A stretch of DNA of 64,000 bases, from contig NZ_JFHR01000001.1 of assembly GCF_000722875.1 (NCBI RefSeq), positions 124,001-188,000 of the forward strand, read 5' to 3'. The stretch's first letter is position 1, and the number at the start of each line of letters is the position of its first letter. Shown here one piece after another: positions 16,622 to 24,837 of this stretch. Under the pieces are notes generated by a model. The model saw only the letters and a program-made list of their open reading frames with translations. It did not search any database and was not told where the DNA came from. This DNA is from Sphingobium chlorophenolicum. Lineage in GTDB: Bacteria; Pseudomonadota; Alphaproteobacteria; Sphingomonadales; Sphingomonadaceae. A program made the translations under genes and the position numbers.

Positions 16622-16752
16622 AAGCTCGGAGCCGATATCGGTAGTCGATCAATAGGCCGACGTAGCGTTCAGTGCTATGCCGGTGAAACGGGCACGCGCT
16701 ACCCGTTGATACGACCTGCGATCATACTGACAGCGGGCGTCGGCCGCGGCCT

Positions 16753-16805
16753 GAAGAGAAGGAGGAGTGGGGCGAGGGAGTTTTCCCTATGCTGGAGTTC
16801 CTCCC
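16753..16805 (+). promoter_or_regulatory. Purine-rich leader with hairpin before the Toprim gene
   Basis: A run of G/A (GAAGAGAAGGAGGAGTGGGG at 16753) is followed by hairpin AGGGA-GTTT-TCCCT (16775-16788), then CTGGAG and the start codon. First of the recurrent leaders described in the findings. GGAGGA could also pair with TCCTCC next to the ATG. Confidence 0.5.
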
Positions 16806-17792
16806 ATGGCCCTGTCGCGCACGAGCGCCGATCCGCGCCTGCATGCCGCTGCCGCCAATATCGTCAAATCACTCGGTGGAACATGGAAGCCATCGGGCGC
16901 GATGTGCCGTTGCCCTGCGCACGACGACCATCGCCCCAGCCTGTCGGTCCGGGTCGGCGAGCATAGCATATTGTTCAAGTGCTTTGCCGGCTGTTCCACG
17001 ATTGATGTCATCCGCGCGCTGCGCAGCGACAGGCGGCCTATCCCGACGGCCGACGCTGAAGCGGAATTCGCACGCGCGGATGGCAGCGAGCGACGGTTGG
17101 CCGGCCGGATCCGTTCGCTCTGGAAGGAAGCGCGTGCCGTTACCGATACGCCGGCGGGCGTCTATATGGCGACGCGTGGTTTCAACGAGCCGCATCCGGC
17201 GCTGCGCTACCATGATCATGTGCCGCTCGGCCGGGGCGCCGACGTCCGTTTCCGTCCGGCGCTGCTCGCCGCCGTTGAAGCCGACACCGGCGTCATAGCA
17301 CTCGAACGGCTGTTCCTCGACCCCCGGACCGGATTGCCGGCCACTGATCTCGATCCGCCCAAACTGATGCTGGGTCGCCCGCACGGTGGCACCGTCCGTT
17401 TCGGGGCCGCCACCGATGTGCTGGGGCTGGCCGAGGGCTGGGAGACCGCCTGGTCCGCTCATTTGCTGCTCGGCATCCCCGTCTGGGCCGCGCTTGGTGC
17501 TGACCGCTTCCCCCTGGTCACTGTGCCTGAGCGGGTTGAACGCCTCTTCCTCCTTCACGACAACGACCTTTCCGGTCGGCGCGGCGCGGCACGGGCGAAA
17601 CAGGCGCATGCGCGAGACGGCCGGTCGATCGAGCCGCTGCCTCCACCGCCGGGCTTCAATGACTGGAACGACCTCTACCGGGCGAGGGGAAGGGGGAGGG
17701 GGAGGGAGATGGTTGCGGAATGCAGGCTGATGATCGGCCGCGTCCCGCACATTCCGACACGCGCAGCGGCATGGGCGTCCAGCCAACCCTGA
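16806..17792 (+). CDS. CHC2 zinc-finger/Toprim protein (DNA primase-like, DUF7146 type)
   Basis: 328 residues. The N-terminal CHC2-like finger MCRCPAHDDHRPSLSVR...LFKCFAGC supplies Cys/His ligands as in DnaG. A linker (residues ~85-200) leads to a Toprim domain with the Glu motif GLAEGWETAWSAHLLLG and the DxD-type motif RLFLLHDNDLSGRRGA. These are the two domains needed for primase-type activity; the catalytic RNA-polymerase core of DnaG is not obvious. Such genes are common on sphingomonad plasmids and ICEs, where they may prime the transferred strand. The gene ends in a purine-rich run encoding RARGRGRGRE, just upstream of parB. Confidence 0.8.
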   Translation: MALSRTSADPRLHAAAANIVKSLGGTWKPSGAMCRCPAHDDHRPSLSVRVGEHSILFKCFAGCSTIDVIRALRSDRRPIPTADAEAEFARADGSERRLAGRIRSLWKEARAVTDTPAGVYMATRGFNEPHPALRYHDHVPLGRGADVRFRPALLAAVEADTGVIALERLFLDPRTGLPATDLDPPKLMLGRPHGGTVRFGAATDVLGLAEGWETAWSAHLLLGIPVWAALGADRFPLVTVPERVERLFLLHDNDLSGRRGAARAKQAHARDGRSIEPLPPPPGFNDWNDLYRARGRGRGREMVAECRLMIGRVPHIPTRAAAWASSQP

Positions 17793-17828
17793 ACGCGAGC
17801 CTGCTACAATCCACACAGGAGACGAGCC

Positions 17829-19466
17829 TTGACCTCGCTACAACCGAGCTATCCCTCCACGCTGCCGCTCGCCAGTATCGTGAAGGGCGACAATCCCCGC
17901 CGGTATTTCGACCGGAAGAAGCACGAGGAGATGGTGGCTTCCATCCGGCAGCGCGGCATACTCCAGCCCATATTGCTCCGGCCGAAGGACGACGTCTATG
18001 CCATCGTCGCCGGCGAGCGTCGGTACAGGGCAGGGCTGGAAGTCTATGGGCTCGACGGCGAAGTGCCGGTCATCATCCGCGTGATGACGGACCAGGAAGC
18101 GCTCGATGCCGCGATCGCCGAGAATGACGACCGTGACGATCCGTCGGAGACCGAGCAGGCCGATGCCGCCGTCCGCTACCTCGCGGCATGCAACGGCGAC
18201 CGCGCCGAGGCCGCACGGCGACTGGCCTGGTCCCGCGCCAAGCTTGATCGCCGCCTGGCGCTCGCTGAACTCACCGACGCCGCTAAGACCGCCCTCGATG
18301 AGCGCCGGATCAAGGTTGGTCACGCCGAACTGCTCGCCGTCATCCCCAAGGACAAGCAGGACACGGCCCTCGACACGATCCTGCGCCTGAATCTTGACGT
18401 GAACGATACGCGCAAGGAACTGATGCGCATCACGCATAGCCTCGCGAGCGCCTGTTTCGACAAGACCGAGTGCGCCACCTGTCCGTTCAACTCGGCGGCG
18501 CAGCAAGTCCTTTTCGAAACCCATGTCGATGATGGCCATTGCACCAATCCGGGATGCTTCAAGCTCAAGACCGAAGCCGCCGAGGTGATCCGTTTCGAGG
18601 AAGAGGAGCGCGCCGCGAAGGCGGCCAGGAGAGCGATGCCTCCTGCTGCCGATGATGCCGACGCTGATGCGCAGGACGATGTCACCGTCGAACCCGCGCC
18701 ATCGATGGATCTCCAGCCGCAGCCGGAACGCGGCGCCATATCATCCAGTGCTGTCGAAAACCGCGAGCCTCCCCCGCCACGCACTGCCGAGACCGTGCCG
18801 GCCGCGTCGACGGCGCATAAGCCGACCGTCACGGCCAGGTCGATCGCGACCCGAACCGCCGAGCTTCGCGAGGCGACATGGCGAACCGCGCTTGCCCGTG
18901 CGCTCGCGGGCAATGCTGTCCACGCCCGGACCACGATCCTTGTGGCGGCGATGTCGGGCACGCTTTCGCAGATCAAGCCCGACACGCTGACGTCCCGCGC
19001 TGGCATCCTCGTCGGCGCCTCGTTCCCGGACCTCGACTTCAAGGGCAAGATCGCGGAAATCCGGGCGCTTGCCGATGCGCGGGCCGCCAATGTGCTGGCC
19101 GTCATCGGCGGCGCTTACGCCAAGGATGTGCTCAGCTTCGATCATGTCGCGGACCTTGCGAGAGTGTTCGAGGTCGACTTGCGCGAGACGTGGCAGGTCG
19201 ATCAGACCTTTCTCGAGCGCTACACAAAGGAAGAGCTCAAGTTCATCGCCCAGGAATGCGGCCTGATCGCGCATGTCGGCGAGAAACGGTTCGCCAAGCT
19301 GCTCGCATCGAAAAAGACCGAGCTTGTCACCAGCATGCTCAATCGCATCGGGTTCGATTGGGCGGGACGTCTGCCGGGCTGCATGACGCTCGATGGCGCC
19401 TATGGACCGCCCCCGGATCGTGCTGCCCAGCCGGCCGACGCTCCCATCTCGCAAATCGCCGCCTGA
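17829..19466 (+). CDS. PRTRC-associated ParB family protein
   Basis: 545 residues from a TTG start at 17829, with CAGGAGA upstream and no in-frame ATG that keeps the conserved N-terminus. The ParB N-domain shows LPLASIVKGDNPRRYFDRKK, VASIRQRGILQPILLRP and the GERRYRAG nucleotide-binding box, then a KorB-like helix-turn-helix (AEAARRLAWSRAKLDRRLAL). A Cys cluster CFDKTECATCPFNSA...HCTNPGCFKL follows, which marks the plasmid/PRTRC ParB branch and may bind metal. A long low-complexity acidic linker (~280-330) joins a C-terminal domain. First gene of the PRTRC operon; likely CTP-dependent DNA clamp by family, with the target site not identified. Confidence 0.88.
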   Translation: MTSLQPSYPSTLPLASIVKGDNPRRYFDRKKHEEMVASIRQRGILQPILLRPKDDVYAIVAGERRYRAGLEVYGLDGEVPVIIRVMTDQEALDAAIAENDDRDDPSETEQADAAVRYLAACNGDRAEAARRLAWSRAKLDRRLALAELTDAAKTALDERRIKVGHAELLAVIPKDKQDTALDTILRLNLDVNDTRKELMRITHSLASACFDKTECATCPFNSAAQQVLFETHVDDGHCTNPGCFKLKTEAAEVIRFEEEERAAKAARRAMPPAADDADADAQDDVTVEPAPSMDLQPQPERGAISSSAVENREPPPPRTAETVPAASTAHKPTVTARSIATRTAELREATWRTALARALAGNAVHARTTILVAAMSGTLSQIKPDTLTSRAGILVGASFPDLDFKGKIAEIRALADARAANVLAVIGGAYAKDVLSFDHVADLARVFEVDLRETWQVDQTFLERYTKEELKFIAQECGLIAHVGEKRFAKLLASKKTELVTSMLNRIGFDWAGRLPGCMTLDGAYGPPPDRAAQPADAPISQIAA

Positions 19467-19503
19467 CCGACACCCTCACCCTTCCAGACAAGGACCAACG
19501 CCC

Positions 19504-19941
19504 ATGTTGATTGCCAACCTGCTGCCGCTTCTCGCCAACTATTCGCTCGGTTTCGATCTTGTCGCCGGCCCCGACGATACCGTCACGCTGACCGTCATTC
19601 CCCGCAAGGCGGAAGGCGCGAAGCACGGTCTCGAATCCGGCGAGACCCGCCCGATCTCGATCACCGCAACCGCCGTGGAGATCGATGCGGAACTTGGCCG
19701 TGGATCGGACGGCGCACTCGGCCAGCTCATCGCTACGCGCAAGACCCTTGCCGACCAGATCGCCGATCAGCGCCAGGCGGCCGAGGACGCAAGGATCGCC
19801 GCAGCGGAGGCCGCGAAGGCCAAGGCCGCCACGAAGGCCGCGACAGCAAAGACGACGGTGCCTGTGAGTCCTCCGAAGCTCCAGCACGCGGTCACCCCGC
19901 CGGTCGACGCCAAACCGGACCAACCCGCCACCTTGTTCTGA
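19504..19941 (+). CDS. PRTRC system protein E
   Basis: 145 residues from the ATG at 19504, 37 bp after parB. The N-terminal domain (LLPLLANYSLGFDLVAGPDD; VTLTVIPRK...LSQ-type strands) matches PRTRC protein E. The C-terminal half is an Ala/Lys-rich coiled helix (AAEDARIAAAEAAKAKAATK) ending in DQPATLF. Found only in PRTRC cassettes; biochemical role unknown. Confidence 0.8.
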   Translation: MLIANLLPLLANYSLGFDLVAGPDDTVTLTVIPRKAEGAKHGLESGETRPISITATAVEIDAELGRGSDGALGQLIATRKTLADQIADQRQAAEDARIAAAEAAKAKAATKAATAKTTVPVSPPKLQHAVTPPVDAKPDQPATLF

Positions 19942-19990
19942 CCGGACTCCGCTCAAATCTCGCCACGACCCAAGCCGGGAGTTTTACCTC

Positions 19991-20197
19991 ATGCAGATCA
20001 ACCATCTCACCCGCGCGTACCGCTATGACGGCATCGACCTTCCGGTTCCGCCGCATCTCGCCAACGATCCCGACGGTCTGCGTGCCTACCATGCCACGCT
20101 CTACCCCGCGGTTCTCAACGCCGAGATGGTCGACGCCGGCGTGTCGGGCGGCGCTCACGTCACCGAATACCGGCGCGCCGTCGGCACCAAGGGCTGA
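19991..20197 (+). CDS. PRTRC system protein C, ubiquitin-like (Prok_Ub)
   Basis: 68 residues. MQINHLTRAYRYDGIDLPVP ... YPAVLNAEMVDAG ... TEYRRAVGTKG fits the small beta-grasp proteins of PRTRC cassettes. It ends in a Gly, as needed for activation by an E1-like enzyme, without a removable tail. Located in the same operon as the E1-like (ThiF), E2-like (B) and JAMM (A) genes. Conjugation to a target protein is a prediction from this gene set, not shown by the sequence. Confidence 0.82.
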   Translation: MQINHLTRAYRYDGIDLPVPPHLANDPDGLRAYHATLYPAVLNAEMVDAGVSGGAHVTEYRRAVGTKG

Positions 20198-20199
20198 CC

Positions 20200-20424
20200 G
20201 TGGCGCGCGGCAGCAGCGCGGCGATCCCGTCCGCAGTTCGTAAAACGCTCATCGAATGGATCGAGCCCGGCAATGGCGACACATCCGAATTCACCCAGCC
20301 AATCTGCAGCGAGCAAACCCAGGCGCTCCACGCGTGCATCCTTCTCGCGTCCGGGGACGGCGGGAGCAAGGCTCCCAGGCCGCTCCCGCCGCCACCGGGC
20401 CTGCGCCTTCCACCCCTCGGCTGA
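20200..20424 (+). CDS. Open frame between PRTRC C and F: small gene or out-of-frame start of F
   Basis: 74 codons from a GTG 2 bp after the stop of protein C. Codons are strongly GC3-rich and the product looks real (SAVRKTLIEWIEPGNGDTSE; FTQPICSEQTQALHACILLA). Over 20273-20424 it overlaps the frame used for protein F, whose own first ~50 residues look non-coding there. Either this is a separate small gene or the first part of F interrupted by a frameshift near 20400. Confidence 0.5.
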   Translation: MARGSSAAIPSAVRKTLIEWIEPGNGDTSEFTQPICSEQTQALHACILLASGDGGSKAPRPLPPPPGLRLPPLG

Positions 20425-21364
20425 CCTCGCGGGGCGGGCCGTTGCACTGTCCGGCGACATTCCCGCCCTCTTCGATGCTCCACTGGCGTCCCATCACAAG
20501 CTGATAGGCCGCTGGGCCACGTCTCGGGAAACGACGGCTAAACGCTATACTCGCGACCAGGCGCGCCAGCGCATCGAACGACTGTTCGACAAGGCGGTGC
20601 TCGACATTCTGGGCTCCGTCGAATTCGCGGACTTCAGGGTCGCGGTTCTTCACGGGAACGAAGGTTATCCGCCGGCTATCGCGGTGATCTGCGACAGCAT
20701 GGGGCAACTCGACCTCGGATGGATCGAAGACAGCGATGCGCCCATTCCCTGGCGCGCCGCAGCCTACAAGGCCCTCGACGATATGCTGGGCCGCGCCCTT
20801 CCGATCTTCGGCTACCAGGACCTCTTCGATGAAATCTCTATGTACTATTGGGACGGCGCGACCGATGATGAAACCGCGCGGCAGTGGATCGTCGAATATC
20901 AGGGCATGGATCCTGACGATATCGAGGAACTCACTCTGCCATCCAACATGGAGTCTCGCCGACCCGATTGGATGATCGCGGCAAACGCGGGGGCATCGGC
21001 GGAACTTCCGAACGGCTTACACCGGAAACTGGAGGAACTCCGCAAGGCGTACGCCGCTCTCGGGAAACTCCGACCGGAGCGCAGCGCCTGGCAATTCGAT
21101 ATCGAGATTGCCCAAGAGTATCTCCCCGGCATCGAGGAATGCTCGACATTGCCCCCGCTGACGCTCGTTCCGGTCGAGCAGTTCGCACGCGAGGTCGATG
21201 ACGTCGGACGCCACGGGATGGAATACGGCTTCATGGACATCGCCGGCTTCTGCCCTTTGCCAGATTCAGTCCCGATCGACGACTGGTTCGCGTCCTTGCG
21301 TGTCGGCGCGCGGTTCCTGCTCGCCGCGCAGGACCTGATCCAGCTCGATCCAGCCAACCTTTGA
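20273..21364 (+). CDS. PRTRC system protein F
   Basis: 363 codons from the ATG at 20273; the conserved part starts only at about residue 60 (SGDIPALFDAPLASHHKLIG). The middle contains RVAVLHGNEGYPPAIAVICD, ALPIFGYQDLFDEISMYYWD and the acidic QGMDPDDIEELTLPSNMESR; the C-terminal part has GLHRKLEELRKAYAALGKLR. This matches PRTRC protein F, the mostly helical partner in the E1/E2/JAB/Ub-like cassette. The N-terminus is uncertain: no ribosome site precedes 20273 and another frame is better coding to ~20420. Function unknown. Confidence 0.7.
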   Translation: MATHPNSPSQSAASKPRRSTRASFSRPGTAGARLPGRSRRHRACAFHPSADLAGRAVALSGDIPALFDAPLASHHKLIGRWATSRETTAKRYTRDQARQRIERLFDKAVLDILGSVEFADFRVAVLHGNEGYPPAIAVICDSMGQLDLGWIEDSDAPIPWRAAAYKALDDMLGRALPIFGYQDLFDEISMYYWDGATDDETARQWIVEYQGMDPDDIEELTLPSNMESRRPDWMIAANAGASAELPNGLHRKLEELRKAYAALGKLRPERSAWQFDIEIAQEYLPGIEECSTLPPLTLVPVEQFAREVDDVGRHGMEYGFMDIAGFCPLPDSVPIDDWFASLRVGARFLLAAQDLIQLDPANL

Positions 21365-21372
21365 GGTTCCTT

Positions 21373-22203
21373 ATGTCCGACCACCGCACCCAGTTCGAAG
21401 CGACCGCCGGCGGCCTCGCGCTGACCAACGCCATTCTCCTTTACCGCAGCCAGCCGATCCGCAACGCCAGTCCCTATGCCACCGCTCGCGCGGGCGCCGC
21501 CGCATTCGCCAGCATCCATGCGATCGAGCATGACGATGAGGGAAAGCCGATCATCGGCGCGGGCACATCGCTGTCGCGCGCGCATCTGCGTCAATGGACC
21601 GAGGCCCTGGGCCGGACCGCTCTTCCCGAATTCCTGCCTGACAATGTGCTGGTCGCTCATCCCGACATGCTCGCATGGTGGATCCCGACCCAGGTTCGCC
21701 CGGCCTATTTCGCTCTCACGGATCCGCCCGCCGGCCTGCAGGTGCTCGCCGCGCGAACCACTATGCCGGTCCCGTATCCGCCGCATCTGTTCATCGCGAC
21801 CCGATCGGGGTTCGGCGTTTACGCCTTGCCGGCAAACGAACGCCCCGGCATCGATACCCCGGTGCTGCACTCGCCGGTGCTCAATGTCTATCTCGACGGG
21901 CAACTTTGCTGGGGCAACATTCCGAAGCCAAAAACGCTGACGACAGCCTCCATCCCGGAATTCGAGCGCGGGGTGTTCGATAGCTGGTCCACCCACCCCA
22001 ATCCCGGACAGGAACTGACCATCACCGGCAAAGGTGGTCTGGTTCGGCTCTGGGACGACCTCGCCGCGCGCAAGGCGAAGCGCTTTCCGGTCAGGCGTCT
22101 CAGGCCATTCGATCCCGGTCGGACACGACAGGCCTCCCGGCGAGCAACCCGGACCGATCCGATGACTCTCGGAAAGCTCATTGCGAGAGGGGCGAACCAA
22201 TGA
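21373..22203 (+). CDS. PRTRC system protein B, E2-like (Prok-E2_D)
   Basis: 276 residues from the ATG at 21373, 8 bp after F. Segments FLPDNVLVAHPDMLAWWIPT, PVPYPPHLFIATRSGFGVYA, VLHSPVLNVYLDGQLCWGNI are the family blocks of PRTRC protein B, which earlier work on prokaryotic ubiquitin-like systems assigned to an E2/UBC fold lacking the usual His. The Cys in GQLCWGNI is a candidate active or conserved Cys. The C-terminal basic tail (DDLAARKAKRFPVRRLRPFD) may bind DNA or a partner. Its stop overlaps the start of A. Confidence 0.8.
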   Translation: MSDHRTQFEATAGGLALTNAILLYRSQPIRNASPYATARAGAAAFASIHAIEHDDEGKPIIGAGTSLSRAHLRQWTEALGRTALPEFLPDNVLVAHPDMLAWWIPTQVRPAYFALTDPPAGLQVLAARTTMPVPYPPHLFIATRSGFGVYALPANERPGIDTPVLHSPVLNVYLDGQLCWGNIPKPKTLTTASIPEFERGVFDSWSTHPNPGQELTITGKGGLVRLWDDLAARKAKRFPVRRLRPFDPGRTRQASRRATRTDPMTLGKLIARGANQ

Positions 22204-22859
22204 CCGTGCTTGCTGACGATCCCACTGCGGCCGCGGTCCTTGCCGCCGTGCCCTGTTATCCGGTTCCGCCGCAGGGGCGATCGCCGGCCCTCGACGCGCT
22301 GCGCGCTGCCCGCGCCGGGCGCGGCCTTGCGATCGGGATAGACGGCGTCATGCTCGTCCTGCGCCGGCCCTGGCTGGAACTCGATTTCCCGATCACGACG
22401 CCGCTTTCCCTCCACGTGCCCTATGGCAGCACGGGCGCCTGCCGCGCCGAACTGCGCTGCGGGCTCATTCCACGCGAGCATCTCGATCATATTCTCGATC
22501 ATTTTCGCGCAGCCTTGCCCAATGAAGCCGCGGCGTTTGTTCTCTGGAACGAAGCGACCCGGGAATTCGCAGTGGAGTTTCCGGTCATCGACGAAGCCAC
22601 GCCCTCGCGCCTCGTCTACCGCACGCCGGTCCCGCAGCCCGATTGGCATGTCCTCTGCGATTTTCACAGCCACGGGGTCGGTCCCGCCTTCTTCAGCACC
22701 ACCGACGATGCCGATGACGCCCATGCGACGAAGATCGCGATCGTCGTCGGCTGGCTCGGTGACCCCGGCGGCCCGGTGATGCTCGCGCGCCTTTGCGCCG
22801 ACGGCATGTTCCTGCCGTTACCACGGAGCCCGTTTTCAGGAGACCGTCATGCCGACTGA
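22200..22859 (+). CDS. PRTRC system protein A, JAMM/JAB metallopeptidase
   Basis: 219 residues; ATG overlaps the stop of B by 4 bp. The C-terminal half has CDFHSHGVGPAFFSTTDDAD, an exact JAMM zinc motif (H-x-H-x7-S-x2-D) at about residues 155-167. In eukaryotes and bacteria JAMM enzymes remove ubiquitin-like proteins from targets; here the likely substrate is protein C. The N-terminal half (residues 1-90) is a separate strand-rich domain. All metal ligands are present, so activity is expected. Confidence 0.85.
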   Translation: MTVLADDPTAAAVLAAVPCYPVPPQGRSPALDALRAARAGRGLAIGIDGVMLVLRRPWLELDFPITTPLSLHVPYGSTGACRAELRCGLIPREHLDHILDHFRAALPNEAAAFVLWNEATREFAVEFPVIDEATPSRLVYRTPVPQPDWHVLCDFHSHGVGPAFFSTTDDADDAHATKIAIVVGWLGDPGGPVMLARLCADGMFLPLPRSPFSGDRHAD

Positions 22860-23607
22860 CCTCACGGATCGTCATTATCTGCCCGCCGGGTTCGATAATC
22901 GCACGATCAACATCCTGCTGGTCGGTTGCGGCGGAAACGGCGGGCAGATGCTGATGGGACTCGCCTCGCTCGACACCGCGCTGCGCGCGATCTCCTCGCG
23001 ATCGCTGCATGTCGCCGTGATTGACGACGACATCGTGACCGAAGCCAATCTCGGCAGGCAGCCATATTACCGGGGCGACGTCGGCAGTTCCAAGGCCCGC
23101 ACGCTCACCGAACGGATCAACCTCGCACACGGCCTGGCCTGGCAGGCAGTGCACGGCCGCGCCCCTGAAGCCATTAGTATGGATGGCGCCGACATCGTCA
23201 TCACCTGTGTCGACACGGCATCGGCCCGCCGCGCGATCGGTGCCGCGCTCGCCGAATGCGGGACCGTTCCCGCCTATTGGATGGATCTCGGCAATCGCGC
23301 GAGCGACGGGCAATACCTCATAGGCTCCCCGGAGCACCGTTCCAACAAGCACCGCCATCGCCTGCCGACCGTGCTCGAATATTTCCCCGAACTCGCCGAC
23401 GAAAACCTGCCCGACGACGATGCCCCTTCCTGCTCGGTCGCCGAAGCGCTTGAACGCCAGTCGCTGTTCGTCAACCGCGTCGTTGCGAGCCATGCCCTGG
23501 CGTTGTTGTTCGACCTTCTCGGACGCGGCTCCATCGGTCACGCCGGCGCATTCCTCAACCTCGCCAGCGGTCAGGCCGTCCCGATCCCGTTGCCGCGCGG
23601 CGACTGA
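22849..23607 (+). CDS. PRTRC system ThiF family (E1-like) protein
   Basis: 252 residues, overlapping A by 11 bp. Rossmann fold with NILLVGCGGNGGQML (GxGxxG), the DDD-type acidic motif VAVIDDDIVTEANLGRQPYY, RQ/K residues (GSSKARTLTERIN), and ADIVITCVDTASARRAIGAA. These are the adenylation motifs of E1/ThiF/MoeB proteins. DAPSCSVAEALERQSLFVNR carries the only well-placed Cys for a thioester. It should adenylate the C-terminal Gly of protein C. Last gene of the PRTRC operon; ~110 bp gap follows. Confidence 0.87.
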   Translation: MPTDLTDRHYLPAGFDNRTINILLVGCGGNGGQMLMGLASLDTALRAISSRSLHVAVIDDDIVTEANLGRQPYYRGDVGSSKARTLTERINLAHGLAWQAVHGRAPEAISMDGADIVITCVDTASARRAIGAALAECGTVPAYWMDLGNRASDGQYLIGSPEHRSNKHRHRLPTVLEYFPELADENLPDDDAPSCSVAEALERQSLFVNRVVASHALALLFDLLGRGSIGHAGAFLNLASGQAVPIPLPRGD

Positions 23608-23719
23608 ACCTACCCGCATCACCCCGTGTCAGTCGGCCTGCACCGGCCGGAACCGCACGCCAGTCCGGCGGAGCGGCGGGAGAATCGCGCCTTCGCAAAT
23701 TCACACAAGGAGACCAAAC

Positions 23720-23995
23720 ATGGCGTCACTTTCCCAGAGGGGCTGGACCCTTCATTATACCATTGGCCGGGTGCTGGCCGCCAAGGTCAGGCCGGGGGAT
23801 ATCGTCCCCATGCCGGGTGGGGCCAACGATTTGATGGTGCTCGGCGGACGCGCCCCGCAGCGTGCCAACGACCGCGGCAGCGTGTTCGTGCGCGATCCCC
23901 TCGCTGAGACCAGTGATTGCATGGAAATGCCGCTCCGGGCGCTCGGAATGGTTTGGATCAGCGACGCCGGTGGCTGGTCGGAGCTCCCGGCATGA
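23720..23995 (+). CDS. Hypothetical protein (91 aa)
   Basis: Starts at the ATG at 23720 with AAGGAGA 8 bp upstream. Strand-rich small protein: YTIGRVLAAKVRPGDIVPMP, GANDLMVLGGRAPQRANDRG and GMVWISDAGGWSELPA. The pattern suggests a compact beta-barrel. The stop overlaps the next start (ATGA). No family recognised. Confidence 0.55.
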   Translation: MASLSQRGWTLHYTIGRVLAAKVRPGDIVPMPGGANDLMVLGGRAPQRANDRGSVFVRDPLAETSDCMEMPLRALGMVWISDAGGWSELPA

Positions 23996-24276
23996 GAGGG
24001 TTTCATGTCCATGTCTATACGACGATCAGAGTCAAGGTCGCGGTGACCGCCGATGATCATGCGGACGCCATGCGGCAGGCTGACGCGATCGTCGGACGCG
24101 GGATATTCCCCGTTCGTCTCCTTCCGAACGCCGCTGGTGTGCTGGAGGCGGAGCCGGCTGAAGAGGTCACCGGCTATCTGGTCGATGAAACCGACGATCC
24201 CGAATTCGAGAACAGCTGCTCTTACGATGCCGAATACCGGCCTTGCGGCGCGGGCGACAGTCCGGGCTGCGCCTAG
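23992..24276 (+). CDS. Hypothetical protein (94 aa), ACT-like pattern
   Basis: ATG overlaps the previous stop. MRGFHVHVYTTIRVKVAVTA followed by DDHADAMRQADAIVGRGIFP has the beta-alpha-beta pattern of a small ferredoxin-like fold, and the C-terminal part is acidic and Cys-containing (ENSCSYDAEYRPCGAGDSPG). Probably co-translated with the previous gene. Function unknown. Confidence 0.5.
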   Translation: MRGFHVHVYTTIRVKVAVTADDHADAMRQADAIVGRGIFPVRLLPNAAGVLEAEPAEEVTGYLVDETDDPEFENSCSYDAEYRPCGAGDSPGCA

Positions 24277-24336
24277 AAAGGGGGAGAGGGAACAGGGGAG
24301 GGTGCTCCGCATGATGGAGCAGTCTGGAGAATCCCC
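24276..24336 (+). promoter_or_regulatory. Purine-rich leader with 6-bp hairpin
   Basis: AAAGGGGGAGAGGGAACAGG precedes hairpin TGCTCC-GCATGAT-GGAGCA (24303-24321), then CTGGAGA and ATG. GGGGA in the run could pair with TCCCC next to the start codon. Confidence 0.5.
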
Positions 24337-24816
24337 ATGCAAATCGAACTACGGCGTATCTCCTACAGCGCCGCGCTATCGCAGGAAACCGCGGCTTTCT
24401 CGGCGGAAGTCTGGATCGAAGGCGAACTCGCCTTTCATGCCCGAAACCAGGGAACGGGCGGAGCGGACTTCTATCACCAGGTTGGCCGGTGGACCGTGGC
24501 CGAGGTCGATGCCTGGCTCAAGGCCAACCGGCCGGTGCGCACCCTGGATGAAAATCTCGGCTGCGACCATGATCTCGAGATCGAGGTAGCCGACCTTCTC
24601 GCGCGCGAACTCGAGTCCCGGCGCCTAAAGCGCCTTTTACGCACCAACATCGTCACGATCGAAAACGATCAAATCCTGCAATATCCGCTGCGCAAGCGGC
24701 CGCTCGCGATCGTCGCCCGCGCCGTGTGCGCCACCAATCCCGCCGCGGTCATCGTCAACGACGCCGGCGACGCGGTGTTCGCGCGCGCGCTCGACCTGCT
24801 TCTCGCCAGCCGCTGA
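24337..24816 (+). CDS. Hypothetical protein (159 aa)
   Basis: N-terminal beta-strands (MQIELRRISYSAALSQETAA; FSAEVWIEGELAFHARNQGT) are followed by a helical middle (VADLLARELESRRLKRLLRT) and a Rossmann-like end (NPAAVIVNDAGDAVFARALD). No known family. Preceded by one of the recurrent purine-rich leaders; followed by the 412-aa gene after 21 bp. Confidence 0.55.
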   Translation: MQIELRRISYSAALSQETAAFSAEVWIEGELAFHARNQGTGGADFYHQVGRWTVAEVDAWLKANRPVRTLDENLGCDHDLEIEVADLLARELESRRLKRLLRTNIVTIENDQILQYPLRKRPLAIVARAVCATNPAAVIVNDAGDAVFARALDLLLASR

Positions 24817-24837
24817 CATTCCAGGCCGGAGATCGTC

